Part shown: positions 26,432-34,555 of the stretch, in pieces
How positions within the stretch are numbered: position 1 is the first letter of the stretch
Layout: each line of letters starts with the position of its first letter
DNA from: G963668185 sp965116985
GTDB taxonomy: Bacteria > Chloroflexota > Dehalococcoidia > Lucifugimonadales > G963668185
Assembly: GCA_965116985.1 (NCBI GenBank)
Contig: OZ220745.1
Span: 2,666,001 to 2,730,000 of the forward strand
Direction: 5' to 3'
Length of the DNA: 64,000 nucleotides
Notes under the pieces: generated by a model
What the model saw: only the letters and a program-made list of their open reading frames with translations
Told to the model about the DNA's origin: nothing
Databases searched by the model: none
Position numbers and translations under genes: made by a program

Positions 26432-27403
26432 CTATCGGGCCGCGGCCGTCTCAGACTCGTGGATCGAACCCGGCAGTCCTTCCCGCAGCAGCTCCACGTG
26501 CTGCAGACCAACGCCGCAGCACCCCCCGATGATCTGCGCCCCCATGCCAACCCACTCACGTGCATTCCGCAGGTAGTCGGCCGGTGAGGTCATCTCCACG
26601 TACTGCCAGTTTGGTCTGACCCAGTACCCTGAGTTGGCGTATGCCCCGGTCGTTCCTGTCCAGGAGGGCTTGGCAGTTTGCAGTCCGGGCCCGGTGCTCT
26701 CGACCTGCGAGTGAAAGACGAGCAGTGCCGAAGGGCCTTCCATCGCTGCGATCTTATCGACAGCCTCCGCGAATGTGATGTCGTCCACCCGCGCAGCCCG
26801 TTGGGAGAACGCCTCTCTGTCCCCATAGAGTACTTCCTGGCTGCCGTCCTCGATCATGCAGGTCACGCTTAGCCAGGCGGGCATGTTCGCTTCCGCAGCG
26901 AATCGACCCGCCGCCTCAACGCGGTCTATGCTCGTGGCCAGCATCTCAAGAAGCAGCAGGTCGACGCCGGCCTCAACGAGGATGCGGGTCTGCTCTTGGC
27001 AGCTCTCTATCACATCTGCTGGGGCGAACTCGGAACCGGCCCCCATCACGGACACCGAGCCGGCAACGTACACGGGACGGTCGGACGGCGTGCTCTCCCT
27101 CGCCTCAAGTGCAAGCTCCACGGTCCGCATGTTCCAGTCGCGCGTCCGGGCTTCGAAGCCGCCGTGCTGGATCACGTGCCTGGCAGCCATGTAGGTGTTG
27201 GTCGTGATTACGTCCACGCCCGCCCGGATGTAGTCCTCGTGGAGCTGCCTCACGCTTGCGGGATGAGTCTCGTTGGCGCTGGCCGCCCAACAGTGGTAGT
27301 CCATCGGCACGCCCATGCGCTGCAGTTCGGTGCCGATTGCCCCATCGAGAATTATGACGTCACCGTCGTCAATTCGAAGCTGGAGATCGGAATAATCTGG
27401 CAT
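26432..27403 (-). CDS. Homocysteine S-methyltransferase-like protein
   Basis: 323 residues, a TIM-barrel of the Hcy-methyltransferase family: ILDGAIGTELQRMG at the start, ITTNTYMAARHVI, VDLLLLEMLATSID and the C-terminal zinc motif IIGGCCGVG with C295 and C296. The third zinc ligand, a Cys after strand 6 in MetH/BHMT-type enzymes, appears here as H231 (LLVFHSQVE), so zinc could still be bound with one His. Family members methylate homocysteine or a related thiol/selenol from a methyl donor such as S-methylmethionine or betaine; the true acceptor here is open. It is probably transcribed with the crotonase gene that follows it. Confidence 0.8.
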   Translation of the reverse strand: MPDYSDLQLRIDDGDVIILDGAIGTELQRMGVPMDYHCWAASANETHPASVRQLHEDYIRAGVDVITTNTYMAARHVIQHGGFEARTRDWNMRTVELALEARESTPSDRPVYVAGSVSVMGAGSEFAPADVIESCQEQTRILVEAGVDLLLLEMLATSIDRVEAAGRFAAEANMPAWLSVTCMIEDGSQEVLYGDREAFSQRAARVDDITFAEAVDKIAAMEGPSALLVFHSQVESTGPGLQTAKPSWTGTTGAYANSGYWVRPNWQYVEMTSPADYLRNAREWVGMGAQIIGGCCGVGLQHVELLREGLPGSIHESETAAAR

Positions 27404-27517
27404 GGCTCACCCCTTCCGAAGGCCGCGGCTGGAACTTGTGGCGATGTTATCACGGGACGCTGTTTTCCCAGTCCAAATGCCCTCAGAATCGGTATGCCCA
27501 CTAGCATGGAAACTGCA

Positions 27518-27546
27518 TTGACCTTATCTAGGCCTCTACCTATAAT
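27518..27546 (+). promoter_or_regulatory. Strong sigma-70-type promoter for the DUF1800 operon
   Basis: TTGACC at 27518-27523 and a perfect TATAAT at 27541-27546 are 17 bases apart. Transcription should begin near 27553, giving a leader of about 65 bases before the ATG at 27618, which has GGAGG five bases upstream. Confidence 0.75.
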
Positions 27547-27617
27547 CGCGAACGGTGGGGAAGGGCTGTGTCGGACTTTTGAGAGGCAGAACTGGTTGTC
27601 CACTCTGGGAGGCTGGC

Positions 27618-29018
27618 ATGACTGACGAGAAACTCGCATTGATGGGTCACCTGATGCGTCGGGCCGGGTTTGGGGCCACTCGGACGGAGCTTGAAGGACT
27701 CACTTCAAAGGCCTACGAAGACGTAGTAGAAGAGCTCCTGCATCCCGAGCGATTCCCCGACGTCGAAGAGGACGTACTCAAGCGCTACTACGCGGCGCTC
27801 AACTCGTGGGAACCTCTCTTCACCTGGTGTGGCCGCTGGTTGTACCGCATGATCAACACCAGGCGCCCGCTCGAAGAGAAGATGGCGCTCTTCTGGCACC
27901 ACGTGTTTGCCACCGGCTACAACAAGAGCGAGCATACTCCAACGCTCGTCACCCAGATAGACTCCTTCCGCCAGAACGGCATGAAGGACATGAAGACGAT
28001 CCTGATGGATCTGTCTCGCGATCCTGCCATGATCGACTGGCTCGACAACAATGAGAACCATCGAGATGCTCCCAACGAGAATTACGGCAGGGAGCTGCTC
28101 GAGTTGTTCTCAATGGGAGTCGGCAATTACACCGAGTACGACATCAAGAACGCCGCCCGAGCCTTCACCGGCTGGACGATGCGGCAGGTCATCCCTCTGT
28201 ACCCGCACGGCCACCACGTCCCTGAGTTCGTCTACGACGAAGAGGACCATGACGACAGCGAGAAGGAGTTCCTCGGGCGCAAGGGCAGGTTCAACGGCGA
28301 AGACATCATTGACATTATCTTGGAAGAGCCGGCAACGGCCCGGTTCATCTGCAGACATCTCTACAACTTCTTCGTAGCCGATGAACCGCAGGTCCCCGCT
28401 TGGGAGACCGTGCCTCCGCAGGACCCGGAGGCAATTGAGACCCTCATGAACTCCTTCACGGAGTCGGGCTACTCGATCAAGGCCGTCCTGCGGACGCTGT
28501 TCAACTCAGACTTCTTCAAGCAGGCCCGCTACAAGAAGGTGAAGAGTCCAACCGAGTTGGTAGTTGGAATCGTACGCCTGACGGGCGAGCATCGCTTCCC
28601 CGAGCCCGGCCTGGTGGACCTGGACACCGCCACGATGGTGATGGGTCAGAGGTTGATGGACCCGCCTACCGTGGAAGGCTGGCATACGGGCAAGGAATGG
28701 ATCGACGGCGGCACACTGAACGAACGCGTCAACTTCGCGGTCGACAGGGTGGGCGACGTCGAGAAGCCGGGAATCAGAGACATCGTGGACGCCCTGGGTT
28801 CGGGTGGCTCGCTTTCGCCCGAGGACGTAGTCGAGGGCTGCCTGGAGCAGCTCGGCGCAATCGACGTAGGGCAGGACACGCGCCAGGCTCTCATGCACAA
28901 CGCCGCGGCTGGCGGCTCCCTGAGCTTTGACACCGAGGAAGAAAGACAGAAAAGCGTGGAACGCATCCAGAGGACGCTTCAGTTGATCGTGGCGTCCACC
29001 GAGTTTCAATTCGCGTAG
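27618..29018 (+). CDS. DUF1800 family protein
   Basis: 466 residues, beginning MTDEKLALMGHLMRRAGFGA, the signature opening of DUF1800. Further marks are MALFWHHVFATGYNK, NYGRELLELFSMGVGNYTEYDIKNAARAFTGW (split here: NYGRELLELFSMGVGN then YTEYDIKNAARAFTGW), ATARFICRHLYNFFV and MGQRLMDPPTVEGW. The function of the family is not established; it nearly always occurs beside a DUF1501 gene, as here (43 bases downstream). No signal peptide is visible, so this version appears cytoplasmic. It is the first gene of a three-gene operon driven by the promoter at 27518. Confidence 0.92.
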   Translation: MTDEKLALMGHLMRRAGFGATRTELEGLTSKAYEDVVEELLHPERFPDVEEDVLKRYYAALNSWEPLFTWCGRWLYRMINTRRPLEEKMALFWHHVFATGYNKSEHTPTLVTQIDSFRQNGMKDMKTILMDLSRDPAMIDWLDNNENHRDAPNENYGRELLELFSMGVGNYTEYDIKNAARAFTGWTMRQVIPLYPHGHHVPEFVYDEEDHDDSEKEFLGRKGRFNGEDIIDIILEEPATARFICRHLYNFFVADEPQVPAWETVPPQDPEAIETLMNSFTESGYSIKAVLRTLFNSDFFKQARYKKVKSPTELVVGIVRLTGEHRFPEPGLVDLDTATMVMGQRLMDPPTVEGWHTGKEWIDGGTLNERVNFAVDRVGDVEKPGIRDIVDALGSGGSLSPEDVVEGCLEQLGAIDVGQDTRQALMHNAAAGGSLSFDTEEERQKSVERIQRTLQLIVASTEFQFA

Positions 29019-29061
29019 GGTCTGAAGGATAGCCGCGGCAGGATTGCCCAGGAGGAGATCG

Positions 29062-30201
29062 ATGGCAAAGAACGGCAACGGCAAAGACCCCGTCCTCGTA
29101 GTCATTCAGCTTACGGGCGGGAACGACTTCATGAACACCGTCATCCCTTACACCAATCCTGTCTACTACGACGCGAGGGGAACGACGGCGATTCCGGAGG
29201 GAGAGTCCCTCCCGATCGACGACACACTGGCGTTCCACCCGTCGGCGGCGCCCTTGAAGGACCTGTACGAGGCGGGCGACGTCGCCGTCATCCAGGGCAT
29301 CGGCTACCCGAACTCCAGCAGATCGCACTTCCGCGCCATGGACATCTGGCACACCTGCGAGCCCAACGAAGTCGGCACTCAGGGCTGGCTCGGCCGGGCG
29401 ACTGAGATTCTCGACCCTAATCAGGAGAACGTACTGACCACCGTGAACTTCGGCCGTGGCATGCCGAGGGCGCTGGCCAGCCCCGGAATCCCGATCACAT
29501 CCGTCGGAGACCTCGACACCTACGGACTGATGTCCGGCATTTCCGATGTCGAGCAGCGGACCGAAGCGCTGGACATCTTCAAGCAGATGTACGGCCCTGC
29601 AATCGGGTCCGGCCCGGTGGCCGACTACCTTGCCCGCACCGGCTTGGACGTCATCAAGGGCGCCGACGAGATTAAGGTCGCTCCAGACCTGTACGAGTCG
29701 ACCGTCGAGTACGCAACCAACCCGATCGCTAAGAGCCTACGCGACGTGGCGCGAGTGCACCTGGCGGGCCTGGGCACTCGGATCTTCTACACGCAGCACG
29801 GCGGCTACGACGTACACGCCAACGAGAACCCGACCCAGCCCAGGCTGCTCTCCGAGTTGACTGGCGCCATCTCCGACTTCATGCAGGACCTTAGGGAACA
29901 CGACGCGGCTGACGAAATCGCGATCCTCGTGTTCACCGAGTTCGGCAGGCGTATGAGGGACAACGGTAGCGGTACCGACCACGGCTCCGGCGGCGGGGCG
30001 TTCATCATCGGCGAGAAAGTGGAGGGCGGCTTGTACGCCGAGTACCCGTCCCTCGAGCCGAGCGAATGGCTGAACGGCGAAGACCTGAAGCACACCATCG
30101 ACTTCCGCGGCATTTACGGCACCATGCTCCAGCAGTGGATGGACATCACGCCGAACGAGATCGTTGGCGGAGACTTCGAGCAGATCAACCCGTTCAGGTA
30201 A
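29062..30201 (+). CDS. DUF1501 family protein
   Basis: 379 residues from an ATG preceded by AGGAGGAG. It opens directly with the core motif VLVVIQLTGGNDFMNTVIPY and shows LAFHPSAAPLKDLYEAGDVA, IQGIGYPNSSRSHFRAMDIW, GYDVHANE and FTEFGRRMRDNGSGTDHGSG. These conserved His/Asp residues make DUF1501 a member of the alkaline-phosphatase/sulfatase-like superfamily. Most members carry an N-terminal Tat signal; this one has none, matching its partner DUF1800 protein. The two are thought to act together, but no reaction is known. Confidence 0.92.
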   Translation: MAKNGNGKDPVLVVIQLTGGNDFMNTVIPYTNPVYYDARGTTAIPEGESLPIDDTLAFHPSAAPLKDLYEAGDVAVIQGIGYPNSSRSHFRAMDIWHTCEPNEVGTQGWLGRATEILDPNQENVLTTVNFGRGMPRALASPGIPITSVGDLDTYGLMSGISDVEQRTEALDIFKQMYGPAIGSGPVADYLARTGLDVIKGADEIKVAPDLYESTVEYATNPIAKSLRDVARVHLAGLGTRIFYTQHGGYDVHANENPTQPRLLSELTGAISDFMQDLREHDAADEIAILVFTEFGRRMRDNGSGTDHGSGGGAFIIGEKVEGGLYAEYPSLEPSEWLNGEDLKHTIDFRGIYGTMLQQWMDITPNEIVGGDFEQINPFR

Positions 30202-30237
30202 GCGGCGCACTCAGCGAAGGCAAGCGAGGTTTCGACC

Positions 30238-31251
30238 ATGGGCAGACCATACGCATTGCTCAGAGCCGGTTTCCCGTACTTCAAGACCATCGGCATGAGG
30301 AGGACCACAAACTTCCCGATGGACTTTGCGAGGTCCTCGGACGGCACCTGCTTCATTCTGGGCAGGGGACAGGCCGCCAGTGAGATTCGTAGGCTCTCGT
30401 GGGAAGATGACAACCTGGGCGCGATATCCGGCCTCGGCACGGATGAGGGAAAGATCTACTGGCCGGCCAGCATGGTAATCGACGATGAGGACGTGATCTT
30501 CGTGTCCGACGAAGCAACTCATCGCATCTCGAAGTTCGACGCCGAAGGCGAGTTCATTGAGTGCTGGGGCGAGCATGGCAGTGGTGAGGGTTCGCTGGAC
30601 CGCCCGGCAGGCCTCGCCCTGGACGCCGATCAGAACCTATACGTCGCGGACGGTCTGAACCATCGCATCCAGCTTTTCACCCGGGGCGGCGAGTACATCA
30701 GGTCCTTTGGGGAGCAGGGCAGCGGTCCGGGCCAGTTTGACATGCCGTGGGGTGTGACCGTCGACGAAGAGGGTTACGTCTACGTGGCTGACTGGCGCAA
30801 CGACCGGATCGTTAAGCTGACCCCTGAAGGCGACCCTGTGATGTGCATCGGGAAGTCCGGCTCCGAGGACGGCCAGTTCAACAGACCTGCTGGCGTAGCG
30901 GTGGATGCGCACGGTGACATCTACGTAGCCGACTGGGGCAACGACCGCGTCCAGTTGTTCGACCAGACCGGCAGATTCGTGGAGAAGTTCATCGGCGATG
31001 CCACGCTTTCCAGGTCCGGCGTCTCATACATGATGACGAACGCCAAGCCAATGCGTCTCAGGGAGATGGCTCGGCTGGAAGAGCAGAAGCGCTTCGGTAG
31101 CCCTACGTCCGTGTACGTGGACGATGACTTCCATATGTTCGTGACGGACTATGCCAGGTATCGGGTGCAGATCTACAAGAAGGAAGCGTACCCGCTCACA
31201 GAGGCGGAGATCATCCCGCCTCTGAACGCCCCGACCCTTCAGACCACCTGA
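30238..31251 (+). CDS. NHL-repeat beta-propeller protein
   Basis: 337 residues built of NHL repeats that should close a six-bladed beta-propeller. Repeating units include GSGEGSLDRPAGLALDADQN LYVADGLNHRIQLF, GSGPGQFDMPWGVTVDEEGY VYVADWRNDRIVKL and GQFNRPAGVAVDAHGD IYVADWGNDRVQLF. There is no signal peptide or membrane segment. It starts 36 bases after the DUF1501 gene with GAGG upstream, so it closes the DUF1800/DUF1501 operon. NHL propellers bind proteins, RNA or small ligands; the partner is unknown. Confidence 0.85.
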   Translation: MGRPYALLRAGFPYFKTIGMRRTTNFPMDFARSSDGTCFILGRGQAASEIRRLSWEDDNLGAISGLGTDEGKIYWPASMVIDDEDVIFVSDEATHRISKFDAEGEFIECWGEHGSGEGSLDRPAGLALDADQNLYVADGLNHRIQLFTRGGEYIRSFGEQGSGPGQFDMPWGVTVDEEGYVYVADWRNDRIVKLTPEGDPVMCIGKSGSEDGQFNRPAGVAVDAHGDIYVADWGNDRVQLFDQTGRFVEKFIGDATLSRSGVSYMMTNAKPMRLREMARLEEQKRFGSPTSVYVDDDFHMFVTDYARYRVQIYKKEAYPLTEAEIIPPLNAPTLQTT

Positions 31252-31296
31252 CCCGTAGCTGGGCTTTAAGTCCGGGCATCCTCCCTCCGAGGTGTG

Positions 31297-31397
31297 GTTC
31301 GACGCCCAATTTGGTGGGTCGAACAGCCCCGTCACGGCCCCCTCTCATATATAATTCGGGGCGCATCTGCGGATGCTTGGGCACGTTCCATGTGCCC
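31297..31397 (+). promoter_or_regulatory. Intergenic hairpins and -10 box upstream of prs
   Basis: An inverted repeat GTTCGAC (31297-31303) / GTCGAAC (31318-31324) may end the NHL operon. A perfect TATAAT at 31350-31355 follows, without a good -35 box. The transcript leader would hold two small hairpins: GCATC/GATGC near 31364-31376 and GGGCAC (31379-31384) / GTGCCC (31392-31397). They could regulate prs, but no known riboswitch is recognised. Confidence 0.4.
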
Positions 31398-31428
31398 TGA
31401 CTCAAGCCTGAATTCTTCGGGGACAACC

Positions 31429-32373
31429 ATGGCTCAGTTCGAGAATCTCAGCGTGTTCAGCGGCAACGCCCATCCCGAGTTGGCCGGCGATATCTGCGGC
31501 TATCTTGGGATGACGCTCGGGAAGTGCGACGTCTCCAAGTTTGCGAACGACAACACGTTCGTCAGGATCATGGAAAACGTCAGAGAGCGGGACGTCTTCC
31601 TCGTCCAGCCGTCCGCCGTGCCCGTCGATCAGAACATCATGGAACTGCTCATCATGATCGACGCCGCCAAGCGTGCGTCCGCCGGGCGCATCACGGCCGT
31701 TGTTCCCTTCTATCCATACGGCCGTTCAGACAAGAAGGACCAGCCTCGCGTCCCGATAACCGCTCGGCTGGTGGCTAACCTCATAACGACCGCCGGCGCC
31801 GACCGCTTGCTGACGATTGACCTCCACGCCGGACAGATCCAGGGCTTCTTTAACATCCCGGTCGATGAGTTGACCGCCGTGAGGCTGCTCTCGCGCTACT
31901 TCCAGGACAAGGGACTCGACGATCTCGTGGTCGTCGCGCCGGACGTGGGCGGGACCAGGCTGGCGAGGGAGTTCGCCGACCATCTGAACGCGCCCATTGC
32001 CATCGTGGAGAAGCAGCGCTTCGGCAACGACGACAGGTCCAGAGCGCGCAACCTGATCGGTGACGTAGACGGGCGTCCGGCCCTCATCGTTGACGATGAG
32101 ATCGTCACCGGCGGCACGGTAATCAACACCATGGAAGTGCTGCGGGCGCGCGGTGCCGAGGCAGTCTACTGCGCGGGCACGCACCCCGTGCTTTGCGGTG
32201 ACGCGGCAGACAATCTGAGGTGCCTGGATGAGGTCGTCGTAACCGATACGCTGGCGCTGGCCGATGAGCAGCGCTTCGAAAACCTTACCGTTCTCTCAGT
32301 GGCGTCGCTGCTAGGCGAAGCGATCCACCGCATCCACAGCGGCCTGTCTGTAGGAGCGATGTTCGAGAAATAG
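31429..32373 (+). CDS. prs: Ribose-phosphate pyrophosphokinase (PRPP synthase)
   Basis: 314 residues from the ATG at 31429 (GGGGA upstream). It makes phosphoribosyl pyrophosphate from ribose 5-phosphate and ATP for nucleotide, His and Trp synthesis. Family marks are FSGNAHPELA, VRERDVFLVQP, the binding region IPYG-like VVPFYPYGRSDKKDQPR, DLHAGQIQGFF, the flexible loop EKQRFGNDDRSRA and the PRPP motif VDDEIVTGGTVINT, where the usual DDMIDTGGT has diverged slightly. Length is normal. It converges with the S9 peptidase gene, with nine bases between the two stops. Confidence 0.95.
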   Translation: MAQFENLSVFSGNAHPELAGDICGYLGMTLGKCDVSKFANDNTFVRIMENVRERDVFLVQPSAVPVDQNIMELLIMIDAAKRASAGRITAVVPFYPYGRSDKKDQPRVPITARLVANLITTAGADRLLTIDLHAGQIQGFFNIPVDELTAVRLLSRYFQDKGLDDLVVVAPDVGGTRLAREFADHLNAPIAIVEKQRFGNDDRSRARNLIGDVDGRPALIVDDEIVTGGTVINTMEVLRARGAEAVYCAGTHPVLCGDAADNLRCLDEVVVTDTLALADEQRFENLTVLSVASLLGEAIHRIHSGLSVGAMFEK

Positions 32374-32382
32374 GCCCCTGGC

Positions 32383-34386
32383 CTACGCCTTCAGGTACTT
32401 CTCGAACCACCGCAGGATGTGATTGAGTCGGCTGATCCTTCGGTCGGTGCGTCCTCCTCGAGAGAGACCGTGCGACTCCTCCGGAAAGCGGACCAGTTCG
32501 GTATCCACGCCCAGTCGCTTTAGTGCCGTGAAGAGCTGCTCGCCCTGAGAAATCGGACACCTCAAGTCGTTCTCGCTGTGAATGATCAGAGTGGGAGTTC
32601 GAGCGTTTCCTATGTAGCGCAGCGGTGACTGCCTCCAGTAGCTCTCGAAGTCTTCCCACGGAGGTTTACCGCTGAAGACGTGCTCCCACGTCCAGCCCGT
32701 GTCGCTGGTGCCGTAGAAGTCCACCAGGTTCACAACGGAGCGTTGCGTGACCGCCGCCTTGAAGCGGTCCGTGTGTCCAATGATCCAATTGGTCATGAAG
32801 CCGCCGTAGCTGCCTCCGGTAACGCCCATTCGGTGTTCGTCGATGTAGGGCAGGTCCTGCACGTAGTCGGCCCAGGCCATCAGGTCTTCATAGTCGGGCC
32901 CGCCCCAACGCTCTCGTATTGCGCTTGCGTGGGATTCACCGTAGCCGCGGCCTCCCCGGGGGTTGCAGAAATAGACAACGTAGTCGTGGGCGGCGAGGTA
33001 CTGGAACTCATGCATGAAGACGTTGCCGTACTGCGCCCAGGGGCCGCCGTGGATCTGCATGATGGACGAGTATTTTCTTGTCGAGTCGAAGCCCGGCGGT
33101 TTGAGTATCCAGCCCTGTAGATCGACCCCTGCCGGGCCCGGAAACCACACCTCATCCACTTCGCCGAAATAGAGTCTGCTCAGTAGTTCATCGTTGTGAG
33201 AGCTGACACGTCGCTGCGTGCGGATGTCCAGACTAAGCGAGTGGACCTCGCCCGGGCTGCGCTCAGAGACATCCACCCATGCAGCCGTCGATCGGCTTTG
33301 GTCGAAGTCGAACTCGCCGGCGATGGCGTCGCGGTCGATGACAGCTTCCAGCTCGCAGTCCAGCGTCACGGAGCAGAGCTGCGTCCGTCCCTTGCTTGTG
33401 ACCTGAAAGTAGACTCGCTCGGAGTCCGGCGTCCACACTGGTCTGGTGCTTGGTCCGTCTCCGCGTTCGCTGATGGTGTCGTTTCCAATCGACACGTCGA
33501 ACGCGGCCGTCAGACTTCGGGCGGGCTCTGAGCCGTCCATGGAAGCGAGCCAGAGTTCGGCATTCTTCCACGGGCTGTCGGCGCTCTCCGTGCCAACGTA
33601 CGCCACCCACCCTCCGCTCGGTGAGACGCTTGGAAGAGCCTTCGGACCGCCGGGGGCTTCAATGCGCTGAATGTCACCGCCGGAAGCAGGTACCGAGAAC
33701 AGCTCCATCTCGTCGGGCCTGAGGTCCGCCTCGTCGCAGCGGTTGGACACAAAGACGACTCGTTCTCCGTCGGGCGTCCAGCAGGGGCTGTGCTCGTCGT
33801 AGTCGTCTCCGCTCGTGAGTTGGCAGAGGGATCCGGTGCTTACTTCTGCGGTCCACAAGTGTTGTCTGCTGTTGGGCCAGAAGCCGACGCCATCCAGACG
33901 GTAGTACACTCGCTTGATCCACCGCTCCACCGGGACACTTGCGTTCTCCTCCTCGGAAGCGCCCTCTTCGGTCTCATCCGAGTCCTCCAGGCGAAGCTCG
34001 AAGACGATGCGTTCGCCGTTGGGTGACCAGTCGAAGCTGCCAATCTGTCCCTTCAATCTGGTCAGTTTCCTCGCTTCCCCGCCGTCGAACGGAATCAGGT
34101 ACAGCTGCCTGATTCGTCCGTCTTCCCTGTCCGACAGGAACGCCAGCTGCGAACCGTCAGGGGAGAACTTCGCCCCGCTATCGGTCCAATCGCCCGCGGT
34201 GAAAGGGTGGCTGCTCTCACCATCGGTGCTGGCAAGCCAGATGTCCGAGTAGGTCTTCTTGCTGTTCTCGCAAACTCTCCGCACCGTGTATGCGACGTGT
34301 CTGCCGTCCGGAGACACGTCGCATCCAGCGACGTTACGGAGACCGTAGAGGTCTTCCCCGCTGGTCCGTCTCAGTTCGTTGTTCAT
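32383..34386 (-). CDS. S9 family serine peptidase (acylaminoacyl/dipeptidyl peptidase type)
   Basis: Start at 34386 is supported by GGAG six bases upstream; the frame open to 34545 overlaps the secA promoter and is rejected. The 667-residue product has an N-terminal beta-propeller with TolB-like repeats (CDVSPDGRHVAYTV, KFSPDGSQLAFLSDRE, FDWSPNGERIVFEL, SPCWTPDGERVVFVS) and a C-terminal alpha/beta-hydrolase domain. The triad is seen as Ser in VTGGSYGGFMTNW, Asp in IHSENDLRCP and His in FPEESHGLSRGG. Such enzymes cleave short peptides in the cytoplasm. No signal peptide is present. A -10 box (TATAAT, plus-strand 34418-34423 read in reverse) lies upstream. Confidence 0.92.
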   Translation of the reverse strand: MNNELRRTSGEDLYGLRNVAGCDVSPDGRHVAYTVRRVCENSKKTYSDIWLASTDGESSHPFTAGDWTDSGAKFSPDGSQLAFLSDREDGRIRQLYLIPFDGGEARKLTRLKGQIGSFDWSPNGERIVFELRLEDSDETEEGASEEENASVPVERWIKRVYYRLDGVGFWPNSRQHLWTAEVSTGSLCQLTSGDDYDEHSPCWTPDGERVVFVSNRCDEADLRPDEMELFSVPASGGDIQRIEAPGGPKALPSVSPSGGWVAYVGTESADSPWKNAELWLASMDGSEPARSLTAAFDVSIGNDTISERGDGPSTRPVWTPDSERVYFQVTSKGRTQLCSVTLDCELEAVIDRDAIAGEFDFDQSRSTAAWVDVSERSPGEVHSLSLDIRTQRRVSSHNDELLSRLYFGEVDEVWFPGPAGVDLQGWILKPPGFDSTRKYSSIMQIHGGPWAQYGNVFMHEFQYLAAHDYVVYFCNPRGGRGYGESHASAIRERWGGPDYEDLMAWADYVQDLPYIDEHRMGVTGGSYGGFMTNWIIGHTDRFKAAVTQRSVVNLVDFYGTSDTGWTWEHVFSGKPPWEDFESYWRQSPLRYIGNARTPTLIIHSENDLRCPISQGEQLFTALKRLGVDTELVRFPEESHGLSRGGRTDRRISRLNHILRWFEKYLKA

Positions 34387-34485
34387 AAGGGACTCCGCTG
34401 ATTGTTCAACGTACGGCATTATAGAGAGTCGTCCCTGCGCCAACGTGTGGCCGAAGGCGGCTCCGGGCTGCACCTCAATTGGCAT

Positions 34486-34494
34486 TGATATAAT
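34486..34494 (+). promoter_or_regulatory. Extended -10 promoter for secA
   Basis: TGATATAAT is a perfect extended -10 element (TGN plus TATAAT). No -35 box is needed for this class and none is evident. Transcription from about 34501 gives a leader of about 55 bases before the secA ATG at 34556. The divergent S9 peptidase promoter lies about 65 bases to the left. Confidence 0.65.
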
Positions 34495-34555
34495 CTGGGG
34501 GCAGGCTTTGGCTGATGGAAGATCGGCCAGGGAACGGAGAGTCACTTACAGAACC

